DNA of 64,000 nt. Source: Emcibacter sp. (GTDB taxonomy: Bacteria > Pseudomonadota > Alphaproteobacteria > Sphingomonadales > Emcibacteraceae). Under the pieces are notes generated by a model. It ran no database searches. It had not been told where the DNA came from and was given only the letters and a program-made list of their open reading frames with translations. A program made the position numbers and the translations under genes. The stretch covers positions 2,466,001 through 2,530,000 of the forward strand of contig NZ_OY776217.1 in the NCBI RefSeq assembly GCF_963675455.1, written 5' to 3'. Positions 8,687-17,409 of this stretch are shown in pieces (the stretch's first letter is position 1; each line of letters starts with the position of its first letter).

Positions 8687-10246
8687 GTGAAAACTGACCT
8701 GCCCGACGGGCTTACTCCAGGCGGATTGAGGGCGGCTCTCAGGGGCTTTGCTTCCGTCGTTGGCGAAAGCAACCTGTTTTTTGCAGAGGAAGACATTGAC
8801 AGTTACGCCGACAAATTTGCCGTCAATGATGAATTTCATCGGGCCCTGGGGGCAATTGCGCCGTCAAGTGCCGAGGAAATACAGGTCATTGTCAGAATCG
8901 CGGCGGAACATAAAGTGCCGCTGTGGCCGATCAGTCGCGGTAAAAACCTTGGTTATGGCGGCTCCGCGCCGCTTTTGTCAGGTTCAGTCGTTCTTGACCT
9001 TTCACGGATGAAAAAGATCGAGGTCGATGAAGAAAACGGCACGGTGCTCCTTGAGCCCGGTGTCGGCTTTTATGACCTTTATGATTACCTGCAGGAAAAT
9101 AACATCAAACTGTGGATGTCCGTGCCCGGCAACAGCTGGGGCTCGGTTGTCGGTAACGCGCTTGATCGTGGCATGGGATATACGCCTTACGGGGACCACA
9201 CCTCAAAGATCTGCGGCATGGAGGTGGTGCTGCCGGACGGGGACCTTGTGCGTACCGGCATGGGGGCGTTGACGGACTCACCGACATGGCTGCTGTACCG
9301 ATACGGATTTGGCCCGGCCTGGGACCAGATGTTTGTCCAGTCAAATTTTGGCATTGTCACCAAAATGGGCCTGTGGCTGATGCCGGAGCCGGAATCAGTG
9401 ATGGGAATGGATGTTGAATTTGATAACCCGGAAGATCTGGGCCCACTGATCGATACCATCGGACCGCTAAGGCGTGAGGGGCTCCTTCAGCAATCCCCGA
9501 CCATCGGCAACTGGCTTCGGGCCGCCGCCATCCTGACGACACGGGATGAATGGACGGACAAACCGGGCGCCCTGTCCGATGATGTTATTGCGGCGATCCG
9601 GAAGAAATACGGCATGGGCTGGTGGGGTGTCAGCCTGAGGCTCTATGGCCGGGAAGGCGTCAACAAGGCGGCCTATGCCATTCTGGAAAAGGCGATGACG
9701 GATCTGAAGCCGATGAAGCTCCGGCCGACGTCATGGCGCCAGGGGGAACAGATGGAAAAAAGCGGCTGGGTCGGTGTGCCCCTGACATTCCCCATGCAGA
9801 ATGCCAACTGGCATGGCGGACGGGGCGGGCACATCGGTTTCTCACCGGTGCTGCCTCAATCCGGCAAGCTGGCCATGCGCCAGTTCCAGCGCACCTATGC
9901 CCGCTACAAGGAATTTGGGATGGATTATCAGGCCAGCTTTGCCTTCGGTGAACGCCACCTCATCAACGTCAATGCGGTGCTGATCAACAAGGACGACCCG
10001 GCTATGATGACCAGGGTGGATCCCTTCCTGCGCAGCCTGATCAGTGATGCCCGCGAAGAAGGGTACGGGGAATACCGGACTCATCTTGATTATATGGATA
10101 CGGTGGCGGCGACATACGACTTCAATGACCATGCGCTGCTCAGGCTCAATGAGAAGGTCAAGAATGCTCTTGACCCGGGCGGTATTATCGCCCCCGGCAA
10201 AAGCGGTGTCTGGCCGAAGAGATATGACGGGGAGAGGACAAAATGA
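8687..10246 (+). CDS. FAD-dependent oxidoreductase of the VAO/4-cresol dehydrogenase family
   Basis: A flavoprotein of about 519 residues that likely oxidises a para-hydroxylated alkylphenol or allylphenol. The PCMH-type FAD-binding domain fills the N-terminal half (PISRGKNLGYGGSAP, VLDLSRMKKIEVD, LEPGVGFYDLYDYL, GNSWGSVVGNALDRGMGY), followed by the substrate-binding cap domain. The stop codon overlaps the start of a c-type cytochrome by four bases. That pairing is characteristic of 4-cresol dehydrogenase (PchF/PchC) and eugenol hydroxylase. GTG at 8687 or TTG at 8684 could start it; AGGAGA lies 8-11 bases upstream. The residue that would hold the flavin covalently could not be identified by eye. 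Confidence 0.88.
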   Translation: MKTDLPDGLTPGGLRAALRGFASVVGESNLFFAEEDIDSYADKFAVNDEFHRALGAIAPSSAEEIQVIVRIAAEHKVPLWPISRGKNLGYGGSAPLLSGSVVLDLSRMKKIEVDEENGTVLLEPGVGFYDLYDYLQENNIKLWMSVPGNSWGSVVGNALDRGMGYTPYGDHTSKICGMEVVLPDGDLVRTGMGALTDSPTWLLYRYGFGPAWDQMFVQSNFGIVTKMGLWLMPEPESVMGMDVEFDNPEDLGPLIDTIGPLRREGLLQQSPTIGNWLRAAAILTTRDEWTDKPGALSDDVIAAIRKKYGMGWWGVSLRLYGREGVNKAAYAILEKAMTDLKPMKLRPTSWRQGEQMEKSGWVGVPLTFPMQNANWHGGRGGHIGFSPVLPQSGKLAMRQFQRTYARYKEFGMDYQASFAFGERHLINVNAVLINKDDPAMMTRVDPFLRSLISDAREEGYGEYRTHLDYMDTVAATYDFNDHALLRLNEKVKNALDPGGIIAPGKSGVWPKRYDGERTK

Positions 10247-10602
10247 GCAGGGGAACTGTTATGAGAATTAAAGCCCGTCGTCTGGTTGTTCTGGTGATGC
10301 TTTCGGGTGTGTTCACTGTCTGCGCACGGGGCGAAGAACCTGCAGATCGGGCGGTTGACGGCAAGGCTCTGTTTCATGAAAAATGCGCCATGTGCCACCG
10401 GGTGATGGGCATGGGGACCGGTTTATTGGCCCGTCGTGTGGATCAGCCCCTTCTTGAGGAACGAACTGACCTGACGGCTGAGTATCTGATGGAGGCCGCC
10501 CGCGGCGGCATCGGCAATATGCCGGCCATACCGCGCGGCGAGGTCTCGGACGAACAGATGCAGGCCATAGCCCGCTATCTGTCCGGCCAGAACAAAAAAT
10601 AG
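10243..10602 (+). CDS. c-type cytochrome, electron-accepting subunit
   Basis: A 119-residue periplasmic cytochrome. The N-terminal hydrophobic stretch (LVVLVMLSGVFTVC) is a Sec signal. The haem site is Cys48-Ala-Met-Cys51-His52, and a Met in IGNMPAIPRG is the likely second axial ligand. It resembles the small cytochrome subunit of 4-cresol dehydrogenase-type flavocytochromes, taking electrons from the FAD of the preceding gene. ATGA overlap with that gene suggests translational coupling. An in-frame ATG at 10261 with AGGGGA upstream is an alternative start that would give a shorter signal peptide. How the flavoprotein, with no visible signal peptide, meets a periplasmic cytochrome is unclear; in known flavocytochromes the complex assembles in the periplasm. 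Confidence 0.87.
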   Translation: MSRGTVMRIKARRLVVLVMLSGVFTVCARGEEPADRAVDGKALFHEKCAMCHRVMGMGTGLLARRVDQPLLEERTDLTAEYLMEAARGGIGNMPAIPRGEVSDEQMQAIARYLSGQNKK

Positions 10603-10610
10603 AGTGCGGG

Positions 10611-11108
10611 CTATTTCCTGATTTTGAGGGAGTCGGGACGTTTGCGCGGCACCCATTGACCGTGGCCCGGGAAATTCTTGAGGATTTCCCCGTCCCACAG
10701 ACGGATTGTCCGACGCTTGAAACGCCATTTGCCGTCATCGCATTTCACCGCCAGATCGTCATAATAGCCGGTGAAGCGGAGCAGGTAAGGGGGTTCACCT
10801 TCGCATTCGGTGACAAAGGCAAAGCCGCGCATTTTGACAGAACCGTCGTCCTGCGGAAAATACTGGATCTGGGTGACATGGTGCTGGCGGCCGGGAAAGC
10901 CGGGGGCGTTACGGTAATGTTCGGCGATAGCGCGGATGCCGTCGTGACCTTCCCAGATATCCGGGTCCTCGAATACCTCTTCCACCATACGGGCGTCCGG
11001 GGTAAAGCAGGCGACCAGCGCCTCTACATCGCCTGTGTCCAGGGCCCAGCTGTAGGCGGCGATCAGATCCTGTAATGCCAGCCTGTCTTCAATCTTCAGT
11101 TTCACCAT
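10611..11108 (-). CDS. NTF2/SnoaL-like protein (first of three)
   Basis: A 165-residue cone-shaped alpha+beta barrel protein of the SnoaL_4/NTF2-like superfamily. The early helix and pocket region reads LQDLIAAYSWALDTGDVEALVACFTPDA, with later strands around RQHHVTQIQYF and KWRFKRRTIRLWDGEIL. Such proteins include isomerases, dehydratases and hydroxylating-dioxygenase small subunits; most uncharacterised ones have unknown reactions. The ATG at 11108 was chosen because AGGGAGGAAC is directly upstream; an earlier frame start would extend into the operator. It is divergent from the NmrA-like gene, with the palindrome at 11150 between them. A catabolic role is inferred from context only. Confidence 0.78.
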   Translation of the reverse strand: MVKLKIEDRLALQDLIAAYSWALDTGDVEALVACFTPDARMVEEVFEDPDIWEGHDGIRAIAEHYRNAPGFPGRQHHVTQIQYFPQDDGSVKMRGFAFVTECEGEPPYLLRFTGYYDDLAVKCDDGKWRFKRRTIRLWDGEILKNFPGHGQWVPRKRPDSLKIRK

Positions 11109-11149
11109 GTTCCTCCCTTTAATTCGTTTGTTAGGTCTTGAATTAATAA

Positions 11150-11161
11150 TAACATATGTTA
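11150..11161. promoter_or_regulatory. Palindromic operator, site 3, in a divergent promoter region
   Basis: TAACATATGTTA is a perfect 12-base palindrome between the divergent NTF2-like and NmrA-like genes (102-base gap). On the minus strand it lies between a -35-like TTTACA and a -10-like TATTAT, so a bound regulator would block that promoter. It matches the palindromes at 5762 and 16962. Confidence 0.65.
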
Positions 11162-11210
11162 CAGTTGTAAACAAGAATTGACCCGTAACCGGGTATCAGG
11201 GAGTTGTTTC

Positions 11211-12119
11211 ATGATTATTATTACAGGGGCCTCTGGCCAGTTTGGCCGTGCTGCGGCCGAATTGCTTCTTCAAAAAGTACCCGCAGGTCAGATTATCCTG
11301 ACGTCGCGCAGTCCTGAAAAACTTGCAGAGTTTAAAAAGCAGGGCGCTCATGTGCGTTATGCGGACTTCGATGACACGGAGTCACTTGGTTCTGCCTTTG
11401 AGGGCGGCACCAAAATGCTGCTGATCAGTACGGCCCGGGTCGGCACCCGCGTCTCACAGCATCGCAATGCAATCGAGGCTGCTGTTGCGGCCGGTGTCAA
11501 TCATATTGCCTACACTTCCATCATCAGTGCGGATGAACCTGACAACCCGGCGATCGTAAAGCTTGATCACCGGGCGACCGAGGAAATCATGGAGCAGTCC
11601 GGCGCCGACTGGACCTTCCTCAGGGACAGCCAGTATGCGGAAGCCATCGCCGGCGCCATGGTGCCGGGGGCGCTGATTGCGGGCAAGCTGCCTGATAACT
11701 GCGGCGAAGGCAAGGTGGCTTTTGTGTCACGTGATGACTGTGTGGCGGTTGCGGTCGGTGTGCTGACCCAGGAAGGACATCGAAACAAGGCCTACGATCT
11801 GACCGGGCCGGAGTTATTGACCATTCCTGAGGCCATGGCCATTGCCGGCGAAATTATCGGAAGGCCTATCGAAGTGGTCCCGGCCGGCGACGAAGATATG
11901 TTTGCCTATTTCGACTCCCTTGGTGCCCCGCGCCATGCCAGTGATATTGTGCCGGACGGACCGATCCCCTGGTCAAGCGACGACATGGTGACTTTCGGTC
12001 AGGCGATCAGGGAAGGCTATTTCAACAAGATTAATGACAATGTAGAGCGTATTTCCGGCAAAGCTCCCAAGTCTTTGCGTGAGGTCATGCTGACGCACAG
12101 GCATTTGTGGCCGGTGTAA
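11211..12119 (+). CDS. NmrA-like NAD(P)-binding reductase
   Basis: A 302-residue atypical short-chain dehydrogenase with the dinucleotide-binding motif GASGQFGR at residues 6-13 and the SPEKL/ADFDD pattern of NmrA-type and quinone oxidoreductase (QorB-like) proteins. The classical YxxxK active site is not evident, as usual in this group, so it may reduce quinone-like compounds or sense NAD(P). ATG at 11211 follows AGGGAG by 9 bases. It is the first gene of a probable operon with the quinohaemoprotein, aldehyde dehydrogenase and second NTF2-like protein. Confidence 0.85.
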   Translation: MIIITGASGQFGRAAAELLLQKVPAGQIILTSRSPEKLAEFKKQGAHVRYADFDDTESLGSAFEGGTKMLLISTARVGTRVSQHRNAIEAAVAAGVNHIAYTSIISADEPDNPAIVKLDHRATEEIMEQSGADWTFLRDSQYAEAIAGAMVPGALIAGKLPDNCGEGKVAFVSRDDCVAVAVGVLTQEGHRNKAYDLTGPELLTIPEAMAIAGEIIGRPIEVVPAGDEDMFAYFDSLGAPRHASDIVPDGPIPWSSDDMVTFGQAIREGYFNKINDNVERISGKAPKSLREVMLTHRHLWPV

Positions 12120-12135
12120 AGGGAAGTAGAGACGA

Positions 12136-14334
12136 ATGAATGAATTTGCAAAGCTGCTCCTGTCAGCAGTACTGGGGCTTTCATGCGTTGCCTGTGTCGA
12201 GACCGGCGACGAGTCAATCCAGGCAATTGGTGCTGGTGACAACTGGCCTTTGCCGGGTGGCGATGAAAGTGACAGTCATTATTCCCGTCTTACAGATATC
12301 AACAAGGAAAATGTGAACAGTCTCGGGCTTGCCTGGTCCTATGAACTCGGCAGCAACCGGGTACAGGAAGCAACCCCGGTTGTTATTGACGGTATCATGT
12401 ATACAAGCGGCAACCTGGGCCGGGTCTTCGCCCTCAATGCCACCACCGGCGAGGAACTCTGGCTGTTTGAACCCGAAGTGGATATGCAGGTCAACCGGGT
12501 GGTTTGCTGTGATCAGGCAAACCGGGGCGTTGCCCTTGCGGATGGCAAAATAATTGTCGGTGCGCTGGATGGCATATTATACGCACTGGATCAAAAGACC
12601 GGTGAAATTGTCTGGCGGGTGGATACCATTGTCGATCGCGAGCGGGGCTATTCAAGCACCGGTGCGCCTGAAGTGGCCGGCGATCTTGTTCTGATCGGCA
12701 ATGCCGGGTCCGAGTTTGATGTGCGCGGGTATGTCAGTGCTTACCATATATCAGACGGATCATTGGCCTGGCGCTTCTATACCATACCCCATGATCCCGG
12801 CGAGGGCCCGCAGGAAACAGAAGACCTCGAACATGCCCTGGAGACCTGGGGGGAGAACAGCCGCTGGGATATTGGTGGCGGCGGCACCGTTTGGGACGCC
12901 ATTGTGTACGATTCCCGGTTTGATACCGTTTATATAGGTACAGGTAACGGCGGGCCCTATTCCCATGCCGCCCGTTCCGAAGGAGAAGGCGACAACCTCT
13001 ATCTTTCTTCGATCGTTGCCCTGGATCGGCAGACCGGCAAGCTTAAATGGCACTATCAGGAAACACCGCGTGACAGCTGGGACTTTACGGCGACCCAGCC
13101 CATGGTTCTGACCGATATGGAAATCGGCGGGGAGGCGCGTCCGGTCATTATCCATTCGCCCAAAAACGGTTATCTTTATGTGATCGATCGGGAGACCGGT
13201 AAACTGCATGCCGCCAATGCACTGGTGAGAACAAGCTGGGCAGACGGTTATGATCTGGAAACCGGCCGGCCGAAACTGACGCCAGAATTTTCCGATTATA
13301 GCACCGGACCGAAGATTGTCTTTCCGTCGTCGGCCGGGGCAAGGAACTGGTATCCGCCGGCCTTTGATCCGGAAACAGGCATCTATTACGCCTCCGTGCT
13401 GGATATGGGAAACCTGATGTATATGCTCCCCGGCGAACAGCCGCACCGGGAAAGGGGGCTGAACGCCGGGGCTTCCCTGATCTTCACCACCAGTCTTGAG
13501 GCATTTCTTCCCAACATGCCGCCGCATCTGAGGGAACAGATTGAAAAATTGCCGCAGATGGAGTGGGTACGGGACAATCCCGGCTATTCCCAGATGCGGG
13601 CAATCGATCCGATGACCGGGAAAACCATATGGGCAATCGACAGGGAAGGCTGGCAGGACCGGGCCGGTGCTCTTGTGACAAAATCAGGCCTGTTGTTCCA
13701 TGGTTCCATTGATGGAAAGTTCTTCGTTCGTGATGCCGCCAGTGGTGAAGTCCTGAAAGAGATCGAAACAGGATCGGCGATTATGGCCGGTGCCTCGACC
13801 TACAAGGTGGATGGAGTTCAGTATGTAGCCGTGGCCGCCGGGTGGGGCGGCGGCGGCTGGTCGTTCGTGCCGGATTACAGCGCCCCCTACAGATATGAAA
13901 ATACCAACCGTATTCTGGTTTTTAAACTGGATGGCGGACCGGTGGAAAAGCCCGCATTATTGCCGCCGCTGGAAGTAGCACCGGAACCGCCGGCGCAGGC
14001 TGCAAATGTGACTCCTGAAGTGATCGGCAAAGGGGCCCAGTTGTTTTTTGCCAATTGTGCCTTGTGCCACTCAAATATGGCCCGGTCCATCAGTCCCGAC
14101 CTGCGGCGCCTGACGCCGGAAAAACATGAGATGTTCAGGGACATACTGCTGGAAGGGCTGCTGGTCGGATTGGGAATGCCGCGCTGGGACGACCTGCTGT
14201 CGGAAGAGGATGTAGGAGCGATCCACGCCTATCTGATCGACCTGCAGGGCAAACAACATGCCCGGGAAAAAGCGCTGAAGGAAGCCGGCAAGCCTCTGGA
14301 TTCCAAAGGCCTGGTGATCATGTCTAATTACTGA
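12136..14334 (+). CDS. PQQ-dependent quinohaemoprotein dehydrogenase
   Basis: A 732-residue periplasmic alcohol dehydrogenase (type II quinohaemoprotein). After a signal peptide (LLLSAVLGLSCVACV) comes an eight-bladed PQQ propeller with family signatures: SHYSRLTDINKENV, the adjacent-cysteine pair in VVCCDQANRG that forms a ring disulfide over PQQ, TPRDSWDFTATQPM and SPKNGYLYVIDR. A linker rich in Pro leads to a C-terminal cytochrome c domain with haem site CALCH and a likely Met ligand in GMPRWDDL. It would oxidise a primary alcohol to an aldehyde, which the next gene's product could oxidise further. PQQ synthesis genes are not in the window. Confidence 0.95.
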   Translation: MNEFAKLLLSAVLGLSCVACVETGDESIQAIGAGDNWPLPGGDESDSHYSRLTDINKENVNSLGLAWSYELGSNRVQEATPVVIDGIMYTSGNLGRVFALNATTGEELWLFEPEVDMQVNRVVCCDQANRGVALADGKIIVGALDGILYALDQKTGEIVWRVDTIVDRERGYSSTGAPEVAGDLVLIGNAGSEFDVRGYVSAYHISDGSLAWRFYTIPHDPGEGPQETEDLEHALETWGENSRWDIGGGGTVWDAIVYDSRFDTVYIGTGNGGPYSHAARSEGEGDNLYLSSIVALDRQTGKLKWHYQETPRDSWDFTATQPMVLTDMEIGGEARPVIIHSPKNGYLYVIDRETGKLHAANALVRTSWADGYDLETGRPKLTPEFSDYSTGPKIVFPSSAGARNWYPPAFDPETGIYYASVLDMGNLMYMLPGEQPHRERGLNAGASLIFTTSLEAFLPNMPPHLREQIEKLPQMEWVRDNPGYSQMRAIDPMTGKTIWAIDREGWQDRAGALVTKSGLLFHGSIDGKFFVRDAASGEVLKEIETGSAIMAGASTYKVDGVQYVAVAAGWGGGGWSFVPDYSAPYRYENTNRILVFKLDGGPVEKPALLPPLEVAPEPPAQAANVTPEVIGKGAQLFFANCALCHSNMARSISPDLRRLTPEKHEMFRDILLEGLLVGLGMPRWDDLLSEEDVGAIHAYLIDLQGKQHAREKALKEAGKPLDSKGLVIMSNY

Positions 14335-14391
14335 TGTCTGTCTGTACCCGGAGAAATCCGGTCTGAACACTTGAACAAAAGGAATATGAAG

Positions 14392-15867
14392 ATGGCAATT
14401 GTTTTACCTGAGAATGTAAACATCAAGCATCCGGACAAGCTCTTTATCGGCGGGGAATGGGTGTCAGCGACAAGCGGCGGCAGTATTGAAGTTGTCTCTC
14501 CGCATACGGAAGAGGTCTGCGCGGTTGTCGCAGAAGCTGGACCGGCTGACGTGAATGCCGCGGTCGCGGCGGCGCGGGAGGCCTTCGACAACGGTCCCTG
14601 GCCGACCATGAGCGTGAGTGAGCGGGCAAATGCACTGCGCCGCATGGCGGATATCCTGCGCGGACGGACAGAGGAACTGGCGGCTGCCTTTACCGCAGAA
14701 ATCGGGGCTCTTGCCAGCTTTGCCCCGATGGCGGCAGGTGGCGCCATCGAGACACTGGCGGCCTATGCCGACATTGGTGAAAACTATGCCTGGGAAACCA
14801 GCCAGCCGTCTGTCACTGTGCCCGGTCATACGGCCCACATCATCCGTGAACCGGTGGGGGTTGTGGCCGCCATTGCGCCCTGGAATATGCCCTGTGCCAT
14901 CATGACCCAGAAGATTGCCCCGGCACTGATAAGCGGCTGTCCGGTGATTATGAAGCCGTCACCGGAAACGCCGCTTGAAGCCTATATCATCGCAGAGGCC
15001 GCTGAAGAGGCTGGCCTGCCGTCCGGCGTTGTCAATCTGGTTGCCGCCCACCGCGAGGCTGCGGACCAGCTTGTGCGAAATCCCGGCGTCGATAAAATCA
15101 GCTTTACCGGCTCAACCGCTGCTGGTCGCCATATCGCCAGTGTGGCCGGTGCCCGCATGGCCCGGGTGACCCTGGAACTGGGCGGCAAGTCCCCGGCCAT
15201 CATACTGGATGATTTCCCGACGGAGATGGCCGGAAAGATCCTGGCCCGCACCATTACGATCCTGAGTGGCCAGGTCTGCGCCATGCTGAGCCGGGCCATT
15301 GTGCCGGCTCACCGTCATGACGAAATCGCCGAGGCCATTGTTGCAGAGATGAAAAATGTCAAAGTGGGTTCGCCGCTTGATCCGGCCACTGAGATGGGAC
15401 CGGTGGCCATGAAGCGGCAACTGGAACGCATTGAGCAGTATGTTGAAACAGGCATCAAGGAGGGGGCGACCCTTGCCCATGGCGGGAAAAGGGTGGGGGG
15501 TCTGAAGGGCTGTTATTTCGAGCCGACCCTGTTCACCAATGTAGACAACAGCATGACAATCGCCCAGGAGGAAATCTTCGGACCGGTTCTGGCTCTGATC
15601 CCCGCCAAGGACATTGATCATGCGGTGGAACTGGCCAATGATACGGAGTACGGCCTCAATTCCTCTGTCTTTACCAATGATGCCAAGGCTGCCTATGCCA
15701 TCGGTCGCAGGTTGCGGGCGGGCAACATGGCGCAAAATGGCATGAATGCAGACTTTACCCTGCCATTCGGCGGTTTCAAATGTTCCGGGATCGGCCGGGA
15801 AGGCGGTGTCGAGGGCATCACGCCCTATGTGGAGACCAAAACCATACTGCTGTTAACCGGGGAATAA
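14392..15867 (+). CDS. NAD(P)-dependent aldehyde dehydrogenase
   Basis: A 491-residue cytosolic aldehyde dehydrogenase that turns an aldehyde into an acid. Visible family features are the Rossmann segment APWNMPCAIMTQKIAPAL and GSTAAGR, the catalytic glutamate in LELGGKSPA, the nucleophile Cys in SGQVCAMLSR and EEIFGPVL. ATG at 14392 was chosen because AAAAGGA lies 8 bases upstream; TTG 14371 and ATG 14386 are weaker. It follows the PQQ dehydrogenase in the same operon, so it may handle the aldehyde from that enzyme. The exact aldehyde (for example vanillin- or cinnamaldehyde-like) cannot be read from sequence. Confidence 0.93.
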   Translation: MAIVLPENVNIKHPDKLFIGGEWVSATSGGSIEVVSPHTEEVCAVVAEAGPADVNAAVAAAREAFDNGPWPTMSVSERANALRRMADILRGRTEELAAAFTAEIGALASFAPMAAGGAIETLAAYADIGENYAWETSQPSVTVPGHTAHIIREPVGVVAAIAPWNMPCAIMTQKIAPALISGCPVIMKPSPETPLEAYIIAEAAEEAGLPSGVVNLVAAHREAADQLVRNPGVDKISFTGSTAAGRHIASVAGARMARVTLELGGKSPAIILDDFPTEMAGKILARTITILSGQVCAMLSRAIVPAHRHDEIAEAIVAEMKNVKVGSPLDPATEMGPVAMKRQLERIEQYVETGIKEGATLAHGGKRVGGLKGCYFEPTLFTNVDNSMTIAQEEIFGPVLALIPAKDIDHAVELANDTEYGLNSSVFTNDAKAAYAIGRRLRAGNMAQNGMNADFTLPFGGFKCSGIGREGGVEGITPYVETKTILLLTGE

Positions 15868-15871
15868 GGAC

Positions 15872-16291
15872 ATGTTTGATGAAGCCCATTACCGGGAGTA
15901 TCTGAAATATTTCAACATGCCCGACCATGAAACCCTGCACCGGGAGTTTTTTGCGCCTGATGTGGAACTGGTCACCCTTGGCAATGTGCTGAAGGGCCAG
16001 CAGGGAATCCGGGATTTTTATGCCTATTTCCACAGTTGCGTACGGGAACATATTGATCTTATCAAATTCTATCCTACAGAAGGCGGGGCGTGGGTTCATG
16101 TGGCCATGCGCCTTGAAGCTTTCGAGGACCTGACTGCCGAGGGACTGGAAAAGATCGGCATTATACGTATGCCGGCCATCCCAAAAGGGACGGTTTATGA
16201 AAATGAGATGTTCATTCATTACGAGCTTGATCCGGAAGGAAGGCTCAGGCTGTTACGCTGTGCGGAATATATTCCGCCAGATATGGCTTAA
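15872..16291 (+). CDS. NTF2/SnoaL-like protein (second of three)
   Basis: A 139-residue protein with the NTF2-like pattern: helices at the start (YREYLKYFNMPDHETLHREFFAPDVELVTLG), then KGQQGIRDFYAYFHSCVREHIDL and antiparallel strands to the end. It begins 4 bases after the aldehyde dehydrogenase stop, so it is translated with it. Reaction unknown; small NTF2-like proteins in catabolic clusters can be isomerases, dehydratases or ligand binders. It is not closely similar by eye to the other two copies in this region, so recent duplication is unlikely. Confidence 0.72.
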   Translation: MFDEAHYREYLKYFNMPDHETLHREFFAPDVELVTLGNVLKGQQGIRDFYAYFHSCVREHIDLIKFYPTEGGAWVHVAMRLEAFEDLTAEGLEKIGIIRMPAIPKGTVYENEMFIHYELDPEGRLRLLRCAEYIPPDMA

Positions 16292-16356
16292 TGTGAGATG
16301 CTGGGTATGCTTGACTGGAATTGGCAGGCCGAGTAAAACTTCTAAAAGTGGTGATT

Positions 16357-16881
16357 ATGGAAAATATTAGCAAAGTGTCCAAAATTCAAAAAAAGAAAAA
16401 AGAAGACATCGAACAAGGGCCCGAGCATACGCTGCACCGGCTTCTGAAGCTGCACAATCGCCTGATTGTCCCGTTTTCGGTTCATGTGGAACGGCAGTTT
16501 TCCATCACTATTAACCAGTTCAGGCTCCTGATGCTGATCGGGCGGCTTGGGACAACTGCGAGCCATGAACTCGCGGAAATGACCGGCGTCAACTCCATGA
16601 GTGTGAGCCGGGCCATTTCGGAGCTGAAAAAGCAGGGTCGCATCACTGTAGACAGTGACCCCAGTAACAGGCGGCGCAAAACCCTGGCGCTGACGGAAGA
16701 AGGTCAGAAGCTCTATGAGGCGCTTCTGCCGTCCACCGAGAAGGTGATGAAATATCTGTTTGCGGCTCTAAAACCGGACGAGGTTATGGCCTTTGACCGC
16801 TATGTGGAAACCCTGATAGACGCGTTGGAAGCAACAGACGAAAACGGTCAGTCCCGGTTCCTGGAATATACCCGCCTCTAA
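16357..16881 (+). CDS. MarR-family transcriptional regulator
   Basis: A 174-residue dimeric winged-helix regulator. A lysine-rich N-terminal arm (IQKKKKEDIE) precedes the core: ITINQFRLLMLIGRLGTTASHELAEMTGVNSMSVSRAISELKKQGRI holds the helix-turn-helix, DPSNRRRKTLALTEEG the wing. ATG at 16357 is used. It sits between the two operons of the cluster and is the best candidate in the window for binding the TAACA-N2-TGTTA palindromes, since MarR proteins bind short palindromes and usually repress until an aromatic ligand binds. This link is inference; no such palindrome is present directly before its own start. Confidence 0.92.
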   Translation: MENISKVSKIQKKKKEDIEQGPEHTLHRLLKLHNRLIVPFSVHVERQFSITINQFRLLMLIGRLGTTASHELAEMTGVNSMSVSRAISELKKQGRITVDSDPSNRRRKTLALTEEGQKLYEALLPSTEKVMKYLFAALKPDEVMAFDRYVETLIDALEATDENGQSRFLEYTRL

Positions 16882-16927
16882 AAGTTCATTAATCAGTGAT
16901 ATTGTTGGCAAGGCAAACAATAGTTGC

Positions 16928-16977
16928 TTGACAGTGTAACGTCACACGAGTTATTTTTTTATAACAAATGTTATAAT
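16928..16977 (+). promoter_or_regulatory. Promoter with palindromic operator, site 4
   Basis: TATAACA-AA-TGTTATA at 16960-16975 is the longest form of the cluster palindrome (perfect 7-base arms). It overlaps a consensus -10 box TATAAT (16972-16977). A TTGACA lies at 16928-16933, too far from that -10 to pair with it but 17 bases from TTATTT. The NTF2-SDR-DUF3237-SDR operon begins downstream at 17012. Confidence 0.68.
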
Positions 16978-17011
16978 AAAAATTGAGGTACAGACCTACA
17001 GGGGACGGGAC

Positions 17012-17398
17012 ATGCGAACAAGGGAAGAGCAACAGAATCTTGACCTGGTTCTGGAGATGTTTGAAGCGGTTCTGCGGCCGTTAAATGCGGATGCCGTCGA
17101 TAAGTATATTTCACCCGATTATATCCAGCACAGCGCCCTGGCCGAACCGGGGCGGGAAAGCCTGAAATCCTATCTCAGGGTGATCAGCAAGCAACATCCC
17201 GATGCGACACAGGATATGAAGCGCTGCTTTGTGGATGGGGATCATGTGATCCTTCATTATCATGTGCGGCCGGACCCCGGGGACGTGGGCTTTGTTGTCG
17301 TGGATATTTTCCGGGTTGAGGACGGTATGATTGTCGAACATTGGGACGTGCTGCAGGATATTGTAACGGACGGCCCAAACCCCAATCCGGTATGCTGA
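17012..17398 (+). CDS. NTF2/SnoaL-like protein (third of three)
   Basis: A 128-residue predicted SnoaL-like protein of the polyketide-cyclase/aldol-condensation type: NLDLVLEMFEAVLRPLNADAVDKYISPDYIQHSALAEPGRES at the start and the conserved FRVEDGMIVEHWDVLQD near the end. The IVEHWDV motif is typical of this subgroup, which often has an acidic/His pair in the pocket. First gene of the operon behind the palindrome at 16962. Function in the pathway is unknown. Confidence 0.8.
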   Translation: MRTREEQQNLDLVLEMFEAVLRPLNADAVDKYISPDYIQHSALAEPGRESLKSYLRVISKQHPDATQDMKRCFVDGDHVILHYHVRPDPGDVGFVVVDIFRVEDGMIVEHWDVLQDIVTDGPNPNPVC

Positions 17399-17409
17399 AG
17401 GAGGCGAAA

